Source: Sphagnum compactum
Taxonomy: Eukaryota > Bryophyta > Sphagnopsida > Sphagnales
Assembly: GCA_965153455.1 (NCBI GenBank)
Contig: OZ234496.1
Span: 1,116,001 to 1,180,000, forward strand
DNA: 64,000 nucleotides
Reading direction: 5' to 3'
The notes beneath the pieces were generated by a model, which saw only the letters and a program-made list of their open reading frames with translations, ran no database searches and was not told the origin of the DNA. The number at the start of each line of letters is the position of its first letter. The stretch's first letter is position 1. Positions 35,985 to 48,104 of the stretch are shown piece by piece. The translations under genes and the position numbers were made by a program.

Positions 35985-36140
35985 GATGACGTCAGCAGGA
36001 CGTAAGATGATGACGCAAGCAGGACGTAGGACGATGACGTCAATAGGGACGCAGGCCGGACGCAGGGCGATGACGTCAACAATGACGCAGGCCGGACGCA
36101 GGACGATGACGTCAGCAATGACGCAGGCCGGACGTCGGAC
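35985..36140. repeat. 36-bp GC-rich tandem array in the retrotransposon leader
   Basis: gatgacgtca recurs at 36,033, 36,069 and 36,105, with flanking gcaggccggacgcag. At least four partial units. CpG-rich and unlike the AT-rich host sequence. Confidence 0.9.
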
Positions 36141-36335
36141 GGAAGTTTGACAGACGAAAGTTGGACAGACGTCCGATGGAAGTTCGACGGAAGAAAGTTG
36201 GACGGACGTCCGACAAAAGTCGGATGAAAATCCGACGAAAGTCCGACGGATGTCCGACGAAAGTCCGACCGACGTCCGACGAAAGTCGGACGAAAATCCG
36301 ACAGACGTCCGACAAAAGTCGGACGTGTAGAACTC
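36141..36335. repeat. Array of GTCCGAC/GTCGGAC heptamers
   Basis: About fifteen tccgac or gtcgga heptamers in both orientations (agtccgac gaaagtcggac...), joined by gaaa spacers. Adjacent inverted heptamers could fold into many small stems in the element RNA. Confidence 0.85.
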
Positions 36336-36349
36336 AACCACCGCTGTGG

Positions 36350-36775
36350 CGATGGCGGGCGGCGACGCTACACTGCTCCTCGCAATGCTGCAGCGATGGC
36401 CGGGAGCGTTGCAACTCGCAGCATTGTTGCGACGCTGGCCGGCAACGCACTGGAGCTTGCAGCGTTCTTGTGGCGCTGCTGCAACAACGCGCTGGACGTC
36501 GCAACGTTCTTGCGATGGCCAGCAACGCGCTGGACCTCGCAGCGTTGCTGCGATGGCTGGCAGCGCACTGGACCTCGCAGCGTTGCTGCGATGGCCGGCA
36601 ACGCACTGGACCTCGCAGCGTTGCTGCGATGGCCGGCAACGCACTGGACCTCGCAGCGTTGCTGCGATGGCCGGCAGCGCACTGGACCTCGCAGTGTGTT
36701 GCTGCGATGTCCGGCAACGCGCTGGGCCTCGGAGCGTTGCTACGATGTCCGACAGCGCTACAACTCCGGCCAACT
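36350..36775. repeat. 38-bp CpG-rich tandem array in the retrotransposon leader
   Basis: Unit gcgatggccggcaacgcact... followed by ggacctcgcagcgttgct, about ten copies, most regular between 36,510 and 36,700. Since 38 is not a multiple of 3, every frame stays partly open, which explains the long overlapping ORFs on both strands here. None of these is a gene. Confidence 0.92.
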
Positions 36776-37097
36776 CCAGCGTTTTTGTTTTTTTTTTTTT
36801 TAAATTTTTTACCCGACAACTTGAAGAGAGAAAAAGAATGGGAGAAAGAGAGAAGTTTTGACACCTGCTCTCTAGTGTCCCGACTTCGTTTGTCCCTGCT
36901 TGGTTGGTTGTAAGAAACGCAAAGCTCTTGGTTGGTTGTAAGAAACACAAAGCTCCCTCCAACAACACCAGTAGTAACAGTAGTAACGCGCTCCTTCCGG
37001 CAGCAACAACACGAGTAGCAACAACCCAAGAATTTCAAAAGCACAAGAAATCTGTTGCTTTCAACATGAAGCAATAGGGAATAGAGTTTTTCTAGAA

Positions 37098-37379
37098 TTG
37101 AGATGCAAAGCAAGAAAGAAATGAAGTGTATGTAGACGGTGGCCGTGCAATGGCCGCCGTGAGCATCTTGAAATCCTAGCTTATGATGGAGAAAACTCCT
37201 GACAAAGGAATTCTAGAAAAACTAAAGGAAAAAGAAAGGTTTGGACCTTTTATACCGTCGTCAACAAACCCTAAGTATCTAATAGCGTATAGTCGCCTAA
37301 GACTGTACATCAACCCTAAAACACACATGGGCATGCCCATAACTGGCCATCATGTATGAGGCCATGTACGGGCATGACA
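37098..37379 (-). repeat. 5' LTR module Y
   Basis: Begins TGTCATGCCC in element orientation and matches 27,876-28,156 at nearly every base through ...TTTGCATCTCAA. After that the two ends diverge: here the sequence continues ttctagaaaaactctattccc into the leader, with no module X and no obvious tRNA primer site. Confidence 0.85.
37246..37256 (-). promoter_or_regulatory. LTR TATA box
   Basis: GGTATAAAAGG in element orientation within LTR module Y, about 130 bp from the element end. The same sequence is kept in the 3' LTR at 28,023-28,033. A start site roughly 30 bp downstream would fall in the module-Y part ahead of the leader. Confidence 0.65.
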
Positions 37380-37383
37380 ACTA
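37380..37383. repeat. Target site duplication, right (ACTA)
   Basis: Follows the element's terminal GACA. Repeat C copy 2 resumes here (ACTAcaagaaatcatgattt, the complement of 9,366 and below). Confidence 0.8.
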
Positions 37384-38830
37384 CAAGAAATCATGATTTA
37401 TTTGACTAGGAAATTAAACCAAAAATTAGTCATTTTGACATTTGGTTGATTTGACCATTTAGTCATATTGGATAAGTCAATTTGAAATTGTTTTGACAAA
37501 GCTGCAGAAAACCCAGCTGTTCTAAGAGCTTGCTTCAAAGGAAACATATATATTTATACAGAAAAGCAAAGAAAGAAAAACCAAACTTGGATGCATGAAT
37601 TGTGCAGTGTAGGCCTTAATTTAGAGTTAGTAAAATTAGCTTCCACAACACGTGTTTGTTAAGAGGCTCTGCTTGATATCAACATTTGACACAGCAAGCT
37701 TTCCATTAGTGATCATGGATGATTGCATAAGCAAGCAAAGCAAAGCAAGCAACACTTAACTTACACATGAAGAAGATGATCCAGCATCTCCCCCCTCCCC
37801 ACCCCCTGCTGCACATACTAGTTTCTAGGTCTTAAAATTAGTGACCAAGAAATGATTAATTAATTAATTCTCAATTATGTTGAGTAAAACTTTGATTGAA
37901 TTTTCTTAATGCAAATCTGCTGCTGTTGCTGTGATCATCAGCAGAGGAGCTAACTTCCATGGGGGCAATGATCTGTATCCAAATCATCAATTTGCAAATT
38001 TCAATTGTTGCAAAGAAGTTGAAGACGAAGAAGAAGATCAAGATTCAAGATGAGGACCTTGGTTTTCACCCCCTTGCAAGGGAGAAGTCCTACATGGTGA
38101 CTTCTGGTCCTTGCAAAGGTACTTACTTTGAAAGAGTCAATGTAAGGTTTTTGCAGAATTAACCAAGTGCATTTTGTTTTCCACCCCTTACAAGAGGTCC
38201 TCATATGGCTTCCACCCCTTACCGTGGATCCAGCTCACATTCCCAATACCGACTTGGGTTTTGCGTTACTTCGCATGACCAGTGATGATCGACAGCTAGA
38301 ATTGGATGTCCATATCATTTAGTTATCTATCATGGATGCATCATCAAATGAAATAAAAGTGATGAAAACTCACATTCTCATCTTGTTACCACTTCATCAT
38401 TTATTGGTCACATACCTCATTAATAAATAAGTATGACTTTTTACACATAGGATTCAAAGTAATAGTTTATAACTAAAGTCATACATATACTAGTCATTTC
38501 GGACTTGTAGTCATAGAATTCTTAATTGTAAAGGACAATTTTTTTTCTAGTGATTGTTAAATATCATAAAAAATTGAGTTAGGGTCGTCAAAACCAATAT
38601 GATGCGGCATTTTACGTTGGGCATCATGTTAGCATTTGTCTTAATACATTGGTCATGTCCATTAGGACTAACACAAGATTTTATTATTTTTTTTCATTCA
38701 GGTAGCCCCATTACGTATGGTGACCAAAAATGGATTTAATTGCCATGGGATTGGCGATCGAAAATTTTCAATTGCCACGACATTAGCAACCGAAAAATGG
38801 CGATTGAAATACCTTAATTCTACTAATCAA
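37384..38830. other. End of repeat C copy 2, then gene-free sequence
   Basis: The first ~80 bp complete block C2. The rest is AT-rich with GCAAGCAAAG runs near 37,735, a short Lys-rich 67-aa ORF at 37,959 without recognisable similarity, and ccaccccttac phrases around 38,190-38,220. Confidence 0.5.
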
Positions 38831-41020
38831 ACCTATTTTTTTGTGATTTTTCAATGGAAGGAAGGTAGAACGCGTGGAGTCCATGTTATTTGATGTTCAA
38901 ATACAAGCCAGGGAAAGTGAAATGCAAGTTTTGCCGCAACGTCATTTCATACCATAAGGATAGAATGCTCTTCCATTTGGGCTATTGATATGATGGCAAT
39001 GGGTGAGTTGGAATTATAGTCTGTTCAAGGGCACAACCATCAGTGAAAGCCTTATTTGCCTAATGTGGTAGACTTGTCTTTCCACCATTAAACAATATGG
39101 AAGTATTAGCCCATTTCCTTCATGGGTGAACAGAGGACGTGGCCATTGAAATGTCAAAACGTTCGTTGGAAGGCAAATTTATTTCGACGTTTCAAGTTAA
39201 AGGGGCTTGAATTTGTACCTTGCCTATAAACAAAATAGAAGGTCCTAATAAATCCACAAATAACTACACTCGAACCTTTCAACAGGTTTCATTGCCCATG
39301 GGATTGAATTTAGTTAAAAAAACAGAATTTGGACAATAAATGGGCAACTTTTTTTTATGAAGCGAACGTCCCTTTTAATGTTTTGCGACACCTTACGATC
39401 CTAAAAGCTATGAAAGCAACCTCCAAATCTCAAACCTCTTACAAACCCCCATCATACCATGGATTGTGCACAAATTGGTTAAAACAATCCAAGGTTAATG
39501 TGTCCAAACAAGTAATTGAAAGGATGCAAAATTTAATTTATAAATATGGATAAACCATTTTTTTTAATGGTTGGGACAACATTACATGGCGTCCATTGTT
39601 GAATGTAATGTTTGCTTGTCTAAGTGGTGATGTATTCATAGGTTCCATTGACACAATTGAAGAGTAGAAGGATGCCCATTACAAATGTAAAGCATTGACT
39701 CATGGATACATTGAAACCATTGGAGTTAACAACATAATTTGTACAAATTTGTACAAACAATGCTTCGAACATGAAAAGTGTAGTTGACCTTTTAATCCAT
39801 CGTTTTTAAAGTTTTTACTTTCAAGGTTGTCATGTTCATTGTCTAGATCTGCTATTGGAAGATTGGGGAAAACAAACATGAGCAAAGCGAATTGTGAAAA
39901 AAAAAAAAGGTATTGTTTCTTTCATACGACAACACCATGCGCCACTAACAATCTTTCATCATTATGAGACCAACTTAATGTTTTTAAACCCCATTGAAAC
40001 ACGGTTTGTAGCCAATTTTTTAATGGTTGAAAGGTTGTTCAAACTAAGACTTATTATTGAATGAATTGTTGCCGATTCTAATTGGACAACTTTTGTTAGC
40101 ATATTGCTTGGTAGCCATCGTCAAAAGTTCCTCACCAAGGCGAAAGTTTTTTGTGCTAACATCAAGAGGGATGAATTTTGGGATACTTGTGCCAATTTTG
40201 TGCACATGGTGGAACTGGTCTTAGTGGCATTTTGAGCATTCAATGGTAAACAACCTTGCATAGGAGGGCATGGCTTCTCATGAAAACATTGAAGCGACAT
40301 GTTTTATCATTACAAGATTCACTGTTTGAATTACCATCAAGCCTTGTAGATGTGATTAAAAAATCAATTTGATTAGAGGTGGAGGATGTTGACAATTAAC
40401 TTATATTATGTTGTGGGTTTTTTTCAATCCATACTTATTGGGTGAAGGTTGCCTATATGATGACGCAGATGCGAAAGAATCATGAAACAAAATTTTGTGA
40501 AAAATAATTGGTACATCGACCGCCTATGCCCAAGCTTAAAAAGACCTTGCAAATTTTATTGAAAGTTGAGGTTTTTTTTTTACACCCCCCAATGAAGGAT
40601 TTCGATTTGCTCCCACATAAGTGATGGAAATTTATTAGAGTTGGTGGTTGCACATTTGCACCCATCGCCCATTGCATTTTGGTGCAAGTGTGTTCTACAT
40701 CATCATGTAAGCAAAATTGGAGTTCAAATTCATTTATTTGTAACAAAGTGCAAAACCAGTTGATGTTGAATTATGTGAAAAATTTGGTGTACATATACAC
40801 CAATAATAAGTTCCAACGTGAGCCAAGTCTTTTTCACCAGGTCAACTTGGCGTTAACCCCAAATCATAGTATAAGAAAAATATGTTGTTTGAAGATTCAA
40901 TGTCCGATGTTGATGAAAATGTAGATGAAAGTATCATTAAGCGAGGACCCCATAGTGTCATATATGAAGATGAAGACCAACATGACCCCTTCGAATTCCC
41001 TAATGATGATGACATTTTGT
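38830..41020 (+). pseudogene. hAT-superfamily transposase relic (BED finger, DUF659, dimerisation tail)
   Basis: Reading the + strand across frameshifts, the parts appear in the right order. They are a BED-type zinc finger (KYKPGKVKCKFCRN...), then a DUF659-like start (FFYEANVPFNVLRHL, YKPPSYHGL, at 39,329-39,553), then GWDNITWRPLLNVMFA and FIGSIDTIEE, KDAHYKCKAL and YIETIGVNNII (39,560-39,740). Next come SFIRQHHAPLTIFHHYETNL, ETRFVANFLMVERLF and FVSILLGS (39,910-40,110), and near 40,750 a LMLNYVKNLVYIYTN segment typical of the hAT C-terminal dimerisation end. Many stops (for example TAG after DTIEE, TAA after NLIYKYG) and poly-A slippage show it is long dead. Terminal inverted repeats and the 8-bp duplication were not found. 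Confidence 0.75.
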
Positions 41021-44000
41021 TTTCAAAATTATTGTTTAATTCAATAGTTTGGTAGGTTCAACCATTTGACAATGGCGATGCAATTTGAACATGCCTATAC
41101 TTGACGATTTTGTTCAAATGTTTGATGCACCCCCTAAGATGTACATGCTCCAACAGTCCCAAGTCAACACACGTCCATGCAATCAATGGGTTCCATGGAA
41201 ATGTTACCTTGTAGTAGTTTGAACACACCATTAATTCAAATATCATTCTGGAACTAGCCACACAACACACATTAATAAACAATTCAGACATACAAGTGGA
41301 CCCACTTGTCAATCCTGTCAATATTGTAGTTGATGACATAATGGATATGACATTAGAGCCAAATGTGCACTCACATACAATCATTATCACAAGTGCACCC
41401 AAGTTGCGCATTGAAGTCCTTCAAGTCTTCAAGTCTTGAAGTTATAAGACCTTCAAAATCGACAATACATGATTTAGATTTTGACCATGCACCAATTAGC
41501 CAATACCTACAACGTCCAACACCTCTGATGCCCAAAGTTGATGTGGGGTCAAGACTAGCCGTTGTGACAACTTCCATGAACCATTTTTAACCACCTATTC
41601 AAAAATTGTGCATACATTGAATTAATTGAGAGAAGAGGTCAACTTATCAAACAATAATTGTTTTTTTCAAGCTAACAAGACTATGAATGACCACACAGTG
41701 CTGGTGGCATTTTTGATGTTGAGGGACGGCGTCCCACCAAATGATTTATGACAAAACATTTAGGGCGAAATATCATCACAACCTTGCATGGGACAAACAT
41801 TTTAGATAGGGAGGAAGGGTGCAATGATGATGATGATGACGATGACATTGACATTCCTAATGGGGTAATTGAAGTCCCAAATGATAGTGACTACCATGGG
41901 CCTTGACCCCAAAATTCAATTCCTGCAATTGGTTATCCTTTTAGGTCATGAATCATAAAGGTTTCGTAATTTCGGATTGTTTAAGAGGTGCCAAAAACTT
42001 AAGCATTTAGTGTTTTGTAATACTTACACATAGGTTGAACTTGATATGCAAATCCACATGGTGGTCTAAACATATATTTTTCAAAATGTATGTTTTTAAT
42101 GTAATAAAATTGTAGCCATTTGCTTCAGGACCTTATTATGGAAATTGGTGTATTTCATATAAGATAGTATCATTTCCATAATTCAAATTCCAAATTATCA
42201 ATTTTCATAATTCAAATTTCAAACTTTCAATTTTTCGAGCACTTCGAATGAAGTGATGTTAAAGGGTAAAAATCCCTAGACTAGTTAGTGTCATAGGCAT
42301 TTTAGTAACTAGTTAGTTACTAGTGGTAAACTTGCCGTCCCTTGCCAAAGGGGTGAAAATAGTGGGATTAAGTAGTTTATGTTAATGAGTGGTTGGGTGT
42401 AATGCACCCAATCACTTAGAAGATTTTTAGGAAAGAGTAGGATAAACATTTGTTTTCATGTGGTCAATGTGGGCTTTGTGTGGTTTTGTGGAGAAGGATA
42501 AAGGACTTGGGGAGATTTCATAACATCCAATGGAGTTGTAGTTTGGAGTTGTGAGTTATGAGAGCTATTTCTCTATTTTGGAAAGGTGTTGGATGTGTAA
42601 AACTAAAGAGGGGAGAGTAGCTTGGAAAGTTCAAATGTATTGTATTTGTGTGATGTCAATGGAAAGTGGTTGAAGAATCTTAATGTGTTTTGTGTGAATT
42701 TATTCTATTAAAGGGGGGAAGGTAATAGTGTAGTTTAAGTTTGCATAATATGTTGTTCCATTTTATATAATAGTTCTGCGTTTTTTTTATAAAAGTAGTG
42801 ATAATGTGGATTTTGTTTTAATCTCTACAGTAGGAAGTCACTTGTTGCCATAGGAAGGTAATAGCTAGTGTATGGCAATAGAAGGGAGAATACTTGAAGA
42901 TGGAAGTTGGCAAGGTCAATGAGACTACTATAGATGGTACGTTGTAATATCAAAGGATGTATAATGGCTGCAAATGGTAGGCAACATTGAGAATGTGTAA
43001 GAACTACAAATGGTAGGCAGTGCCTTTAAAGGGTTTGTAGGTGCTATAAAGCTTGGACAACAATTGTGGAAGGCCCGCAAACCCATTCAACAACATTTTG
43101 ATGTACTGAAGTTACTGTAGAGGTCTAAAGGGTAGTTACTTCCCAATTCTTCTTATTTTCTATATCTTTTTCTTTTTAAACTACTGAAATGGCCTATAGT
43201 TAGAATGGTAAGTGTATCCCTAATCAACAAACCCTACCTTTTTCTTTTTCTTTTTGCATAAGGTTTTTATTATTACTTGAGTAGTTGTAGTAAAATTAGC
43301 AAAGGATAATAACTTTTTTTATTAGAAGTAAGAAGAAGTTGAACTTGTTCCCTTGACATTACCTTCCTATGGACAGTATTGGTTGGGGGTCGCATTTTCA
43401 CTCCTTAACAAGTGCCTTCATATATATGCAATTATGTGTTTTTTAATCACTCCAATCACATTCTCATCTGAATATTCAATATTCAAAGCACAATGCAAGC
43501 ATGCACTTCATTTTTCAATTGTAAAACTTTATATATGATTATAATTAGCCAAGTTTACATCAATTGTGACAAACATTTAAAGAAACAACTTGTTTACTCA
43601 TATTGCTCCATAAATCCATCACATAATATCAATTTTGTACAATATTGAGGCTATTTTACAATGTACATATGTTGCATTTAATGACACAAACCACCTCCTT
43701 TGGTTGTTACGATCTATTACTTTTTCTATTATTACTTTCCTCAATATTATTATCATGTTATCAATTAACATGATTTCATAGCCCAACAAACTTCCCATTC
43801 AAAATTGTGTCCAACCCATGAAAATTATCCAACTCATTAAACATTGCGATTGTGTGAGAAGATATTGTAATTAACAATGCAAAGGCAACATCATCGTTCA
43901 AACACAACCCTTCATTAATCACCTTCAATGTTGTAGTTGGCTTGGTCTTTAAGTTGAAGATTGGTTGGGGTGAACCCCTACCCAATCTCCTTCCCCATCA

Positions 44001-47000
44001 TGTTGTAGCAAGTGCATTTAGGATTAAAACTATATTCGAACTTGTTTCTTCTTTGGTTATATCACTCCCGAAATAATTGATAAAACCAATGACATTGTGT
44101 ATTGATCACTAACGGGTACAACAATTCACATACCTTTTGAATCATAGATTCATCGTATTACCATTTGTTGTATTGATTCCCCCATATAACAATAGACATG
44201 TTGACATTCCAAATCCATTTCGAAATTAAAAAATGCACCATTTTTTGGGTGATAAATTGAGTTTCATCTTGTTTTGACCCCTCTTTCCTTTTACTTGAGG
44301 GCCTCCATTGCTGCTGCATGTATTTTCATTGTTACTACCTATAGAAGTACTATAATTACCTCGAACCTTGTGCAATAAATGTTGAGTTTCAGCATTTTAT
44401 ACCCAAATTAATAAAACTTCCTTACTTTGTGGACCTCATTCAAAGAGGGGATGGGGGTGAAAGGAGACCCAAAGACAGGGTGAAGACATGGCGACTTTAA
44501 ATGAAAACTCTAATAGATTAACAACTTTGTTTGGAATGTTTGCTCCAGCCTTTCAACCAACAATTTTGAAGTGTAGAGCTTTGAACAATGAAAAGGGTTG
44601 GAACTAAGACTCTATAATGGTGGTTGTTCAAGGAAGGTACCTCTCCACACTTGCAAATTCAAGTGATGTTAGTTCTTATTTTGGGGAAGAGTTCACATCA
44701 CAGGGTCATCTTGTTTGATGGCATGGGAACTTGGCATGGTTGCAAGTTCTCATGCCTTAAAAAACATGATTTCCCTTTGAATTTTTAGGTTTTGATCGAC
44801 CTTAAGGTTTGGTTTTGGATCCAGTTCTTCACATTTCATCAACATGTTTAACCCCGGTTGGAAAAAAAAAAAAAAAAGATTTTGAAAGAAAGAACCTTCT
44901 TATAAAGATTTTGGGCTTATGTGAAAAATAGACCCTCACCTTATAGAGATGAACACATTAGTTGTGAACACACAAATCACAAGGACAATAAGAGAACTCT
45001 GAAATTAATTTAGAATTTAATATGTAAATTTTTATATGTTAAAAAATTCAAAATTAAAAACTCACATGGTGAGTCTTAAATTTTAGAATAAATTAAATAT
45101 TCGACAATTGTATGCAAAACCCGTCCAGGGATTATGATAACCACATTGACAATCAATCATCCACAAGAGGAATCAGCCAACTTCTAAATACATTAGAGAA
45201 ATCAGAGGTATTTATGGGTGTAAAAGGGACTTCATCTCTTAGGTGTTAAAGTACTGATGCTTCGGAGAGAGCCACATATGTTTTTCAGCTGATATTCTTT
45301 CAAGACATGAAGCAATTTCCCACACTTGCTAATTTATCTTGACCACCTCAAATGTTACATTAGTTCCCGATAAATTCACAACTTAACAGTTTGTGTGAAT
45401 TGGGTTAAGTGTTGGGAAAGGCTTGTTCCCAAGCCAAGGTCTTCAAAAGGAACCCATGAGGAGGACACAGGGAACAAGAGTGGTAATGGCCTGAGTTACC
45501 ATGCTCAAGAACGCAGCAACTAGAACTCCAGGAGTAAACCTTCAAGTGTGTGTATTAGCACATTTTATGTCACATACCTTCTGATGTAAGTTCCATAGGT
45601 AATATCCCATTGGAATGACACATCCGATAAACAAGGAAGAAAACTTTAAGCTTGTTACGGACAATGAACTTACATGAGGTTTGGGGGGGTGTCTTTCAAG
45701 ACAAATGCCATGGCTTATCCCACAAAGTTTCACCAAATTGACAATTGCACTATGCTAGATGCATATAGTGAACTGAGGACTTTGTTTAGTTTCACCAATT
45801 TGACAATTGCACCAGGCTAGGTGTATAGTGAACTGAGGACTTGCTTCCTAATTGTTTAAGTACTTGAAGTCAAAATTTCAAATGGACTGTCTAGAGAGGC
45901 AGGGGGAAATGCAAACCATTATTAATGAATCTAAAGATGATTGGCCAATTGTGTGTTCGTTGATTGATACTTCACCAAGGCATAATGCATGTTGATCAAA
46001 GTATCACAAACCAAGCCCCTTGGAAAAATTGTTTTAAGTCTCTTGAAAAGGTGTTACAAAACCACAAAGATTACATCAGTCCGACAAAAATCGATAAAAT
46101 AATCCCATCATGATTTTAGTGTAACCCAATGGGCAAATTCACAAACAATTTCTAGGTATGCCTAGAAATATTGCAACAGAATAATGAATTTCCCCAGCCC
46201 CCACAACATCCAACTACTGATGATGTTTGAAGCTGCCTTTAAGATTCTAATGGATTACATGGACTTTTTGTTTCAAATAGCTTCAATCCAACACAAGTTG
46301 GTAAACAAAACCGCAGGTTGATTTAGTGGAACCTAATGGGCAAATCGGTAACAATTGGTATGCCTAGAAATACCTGATGCTTTTTCTGTCTGACTGGAAA
46401 AATTCTTGTCGAACAAGTTGGTTTGTCGGTAAATGAAAAGATCAAGGAATCCAAATCCCCAAAGGCCAGAAAATGCATTGCACCATTCAGCTTCATTAGC
46501 CAAATTGTACCATTCTCTAATGGTATTAGGCAAAGCATATCCTAAAATCACTCATTTTATTTGAGTACCTACTGAGAGACAAAAATGGTATATTTCAGGA
46601 GTCGAAAAATTTGAATCACTAAACAAACATAACATAAAAATGATTTAACTCTAACCAAAAGATATAATGCCACAAGAGAATAAGTTCCCAATGGTTCTCA
46701 ATGATGCTTTCAGCATGTTCCCAAAGTTTTAATATGTTCCCAAAACTGTTCCCAATCGCATTGCACTTTATCTCATATCCCAGAAATTTATCATTGTAAC
46801 CTATATTATTAGACCAAAGAAAAAGGTTATATAATCTCCTATTTTGGAAGTGTGAATAATGTGAGTGTTCTTTTTGGTGATGGGCTAGGGTAAACTGGTT
46901 GGTGACCAAACATTTAAGCGCTCAAGGCAGGTTGGATCCAAGGGTAGGGCTCCATTGTTGTTTTTGGTAAACAAAACTTGAACCCCTCCTATTGGTGCAT

Positions 47001-47414
47001 CTGGCGCATTATAAATCATCACAAAAAATTAAAATTGAAAAAAATACGGCCCCTCAACGTAAAGGGGGTCAAAACTCAAAAAAAACAAATCACCGAATGC
47101 TACAAAGGTCGGGTCCTGAGCACCCAAAAAAATTCATTGTATGTTGCTATGTTGTTACTAGAGTTCAAAGTTGATTTGTAGAACTTCATGTGGCATTCTT
47201 ATAGTCTTTAAATTGTTAAAATCAATAAGAAATCAGAAAGTTATGAGGTTTGAAAGTAAGAAGGGTAAAATTGAAAAAAAATGAAAAAAACGCATTTTAC
47301 AACTCAAAAGAACACATTTTCTTGAAACTCTGTATTGGCTGGTGTTTTGGCTTTGCATTTTAAAGATGATATGTTAAAAATCTGTACCAGTCTACATCTT
47401 TGAAACATGGTAAG
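41021..47414. other. Gene-poor region; unassigned ORFs and possible LTR remnant
   Basis: 41,020-41,930 contains Asp-rich coding-like scraps that may be a tail of the hAT relic. 42,240-42,780 (tagttactagt..., aaggggggaaggtaatag) has the look of a solo-LTR or LTR end but no confirmed TG/CA pair. A dispersed repeat lies at 44,258-44,520. Two minus-strand ORFs at 46,323-46,551 and 46,619-46,909 were not recognised. A run of 17 A sits at 44,862. No gene is supported. Confidence 0.4.
44258..44520 (+). repeat. Dispersed repeat, copy 2
   Basis: Partner of 24,240-24,500 in the same orientation, roughly three-quarters identical by eye, including ctcgaaccttgtgcaataaatg and aataaaacttccttactttgtgg. Confidence 0.65.
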
Positions 47415-47524
47415 GGGAGCACAATAATTTGGATGTCAAATGAATCTTTTCATTTGTGAGCTCCATAAATTTTTGTGCAAGCTTTGATTCAGCCCCAAAT
47501 GTTTGTCGATCTCGTCTTGCACAG

Positions 47525-48104
47525 ACCAACTTGTCAGAGACTCTCATGTCCCTTGATGACTCAACACCTGAAAATATGTCAAAGCTGATGGCCTTGGGGC
47601 ATAAAACCCTCCATGACCCAGTCTCAGACAGCAACTTTATTACTGGCAAGCTTGCTGCCATCCCTCAAGCTGGAAGCAACGGGGACTCTCTTCACAGGTA
47701 CCACATCGTATTTGCTTCTGTTGAGTCACCAAATGGGTATTTTCAAAATCATGTACCAGCTGATTTTCAAGTCTCTGAGCAAATGTTTGTTTCAGGCAAC
47801 ATGCAAAATCCAGAAACAACTTGTGCAACACAGTTGGGTCTAGAATAAAAAGTCAAATATGGAAGAGTAAACAGGTTGCCAGCTTGAACAACCAGTGTAG
47901 TTGGAATCTGTCTGTGATCTTCAAAGGAGTCAGTTGCCCAATGTGAAGAAACACACAGTCTGTCGTGGTTACATTGGCAGACAGATTAATTTTTAATAAA
48001 TTTTCTCTGTGAATCACATTGAGTTCGGCTTAATTTGAATGCTGGTGGACAGATTTGCTAGGTGGTTGTCAGAGGAGCGAAAAGCACGTTTAGCTGCTGC
48101 TTAA
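47525..48104 (+). pseudogene. Patatin-like gene fragment: exons 7 and 8 only
   Basis: Exon 7 is 47,525-47,697 (TNLSETLMSLDDSTPE..., SNGDSLHR, then gtacca donor, phase 2). Exon 8 is 48,053-48,104 after gctggtggacag, encoding FARWLSEERKARLAAA and TAA. Both exons are open, splice in phase with each other and end at the expected place, but no exon 1-6 sequence lies upstream. The DGGG, GTSTG and DGG motifs are therefore missing and no active enzyme can be made. It is more diverged from the full copies than they are from each other, so it comes from an older third patatin lineage. Confidence 0.85.

Larger units (their letters stand above)
27699..37379 (-). mobile_element. Ty3/gypsy LTR retrotransposon carrying a DNA cytosine methyltransferase and a PHD finger
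   Basis: A 9.68-kb element bounded by TGTC...GACA ends and an ACTA duplication. In element direction: LTR module (37,379-37,098), GC-rich leader with tandem arrays (36,780-35,985), gag with two CCHC knuckles, aspartic protease, C5-DNA methyltransferase, reverse transcriptase, RNase H, integrase (HHCC, DDE core, SH3-like tail), PHD finger, G-rich polypurine tract at 28,335-28,342, then LTR modules. PR-RT-RH-INT order marks Ty3/gypsy (Metaviridae). The gag-pol frame is nearly continuous from 35,528 to 29,283, with stops at 34,893, 33,795, 32,658, 32,205, 32,055 and 31,209 and a 1-base loss near 29,368, so this copy is inactive. The 3' LTR and internal edge are structurally odd; see the LTR entries. 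Confidence 0.95.

Noticed and set aside
36141-36335. Regularly spaced short repeats resembling a CRISPR array
   Set aside because: Units are contiguous and variable, without unique spacers, inside a eukaryotic retrotransposon leader.
35862-37113. Long overlapping ORFs (up to 368 aa minus and 250 aa plus) rich in Arg, Ala and Val
   Set aside because: They are translations of the GC-rich 36- and 38-bp arrays in all frames, with no domain and repeat-driven composition.
46323-46909. Two minus-strand ORFs (72 and 96 aa)
   Set aside because: Not recognised, no splice or neighbour support, and stops between them.
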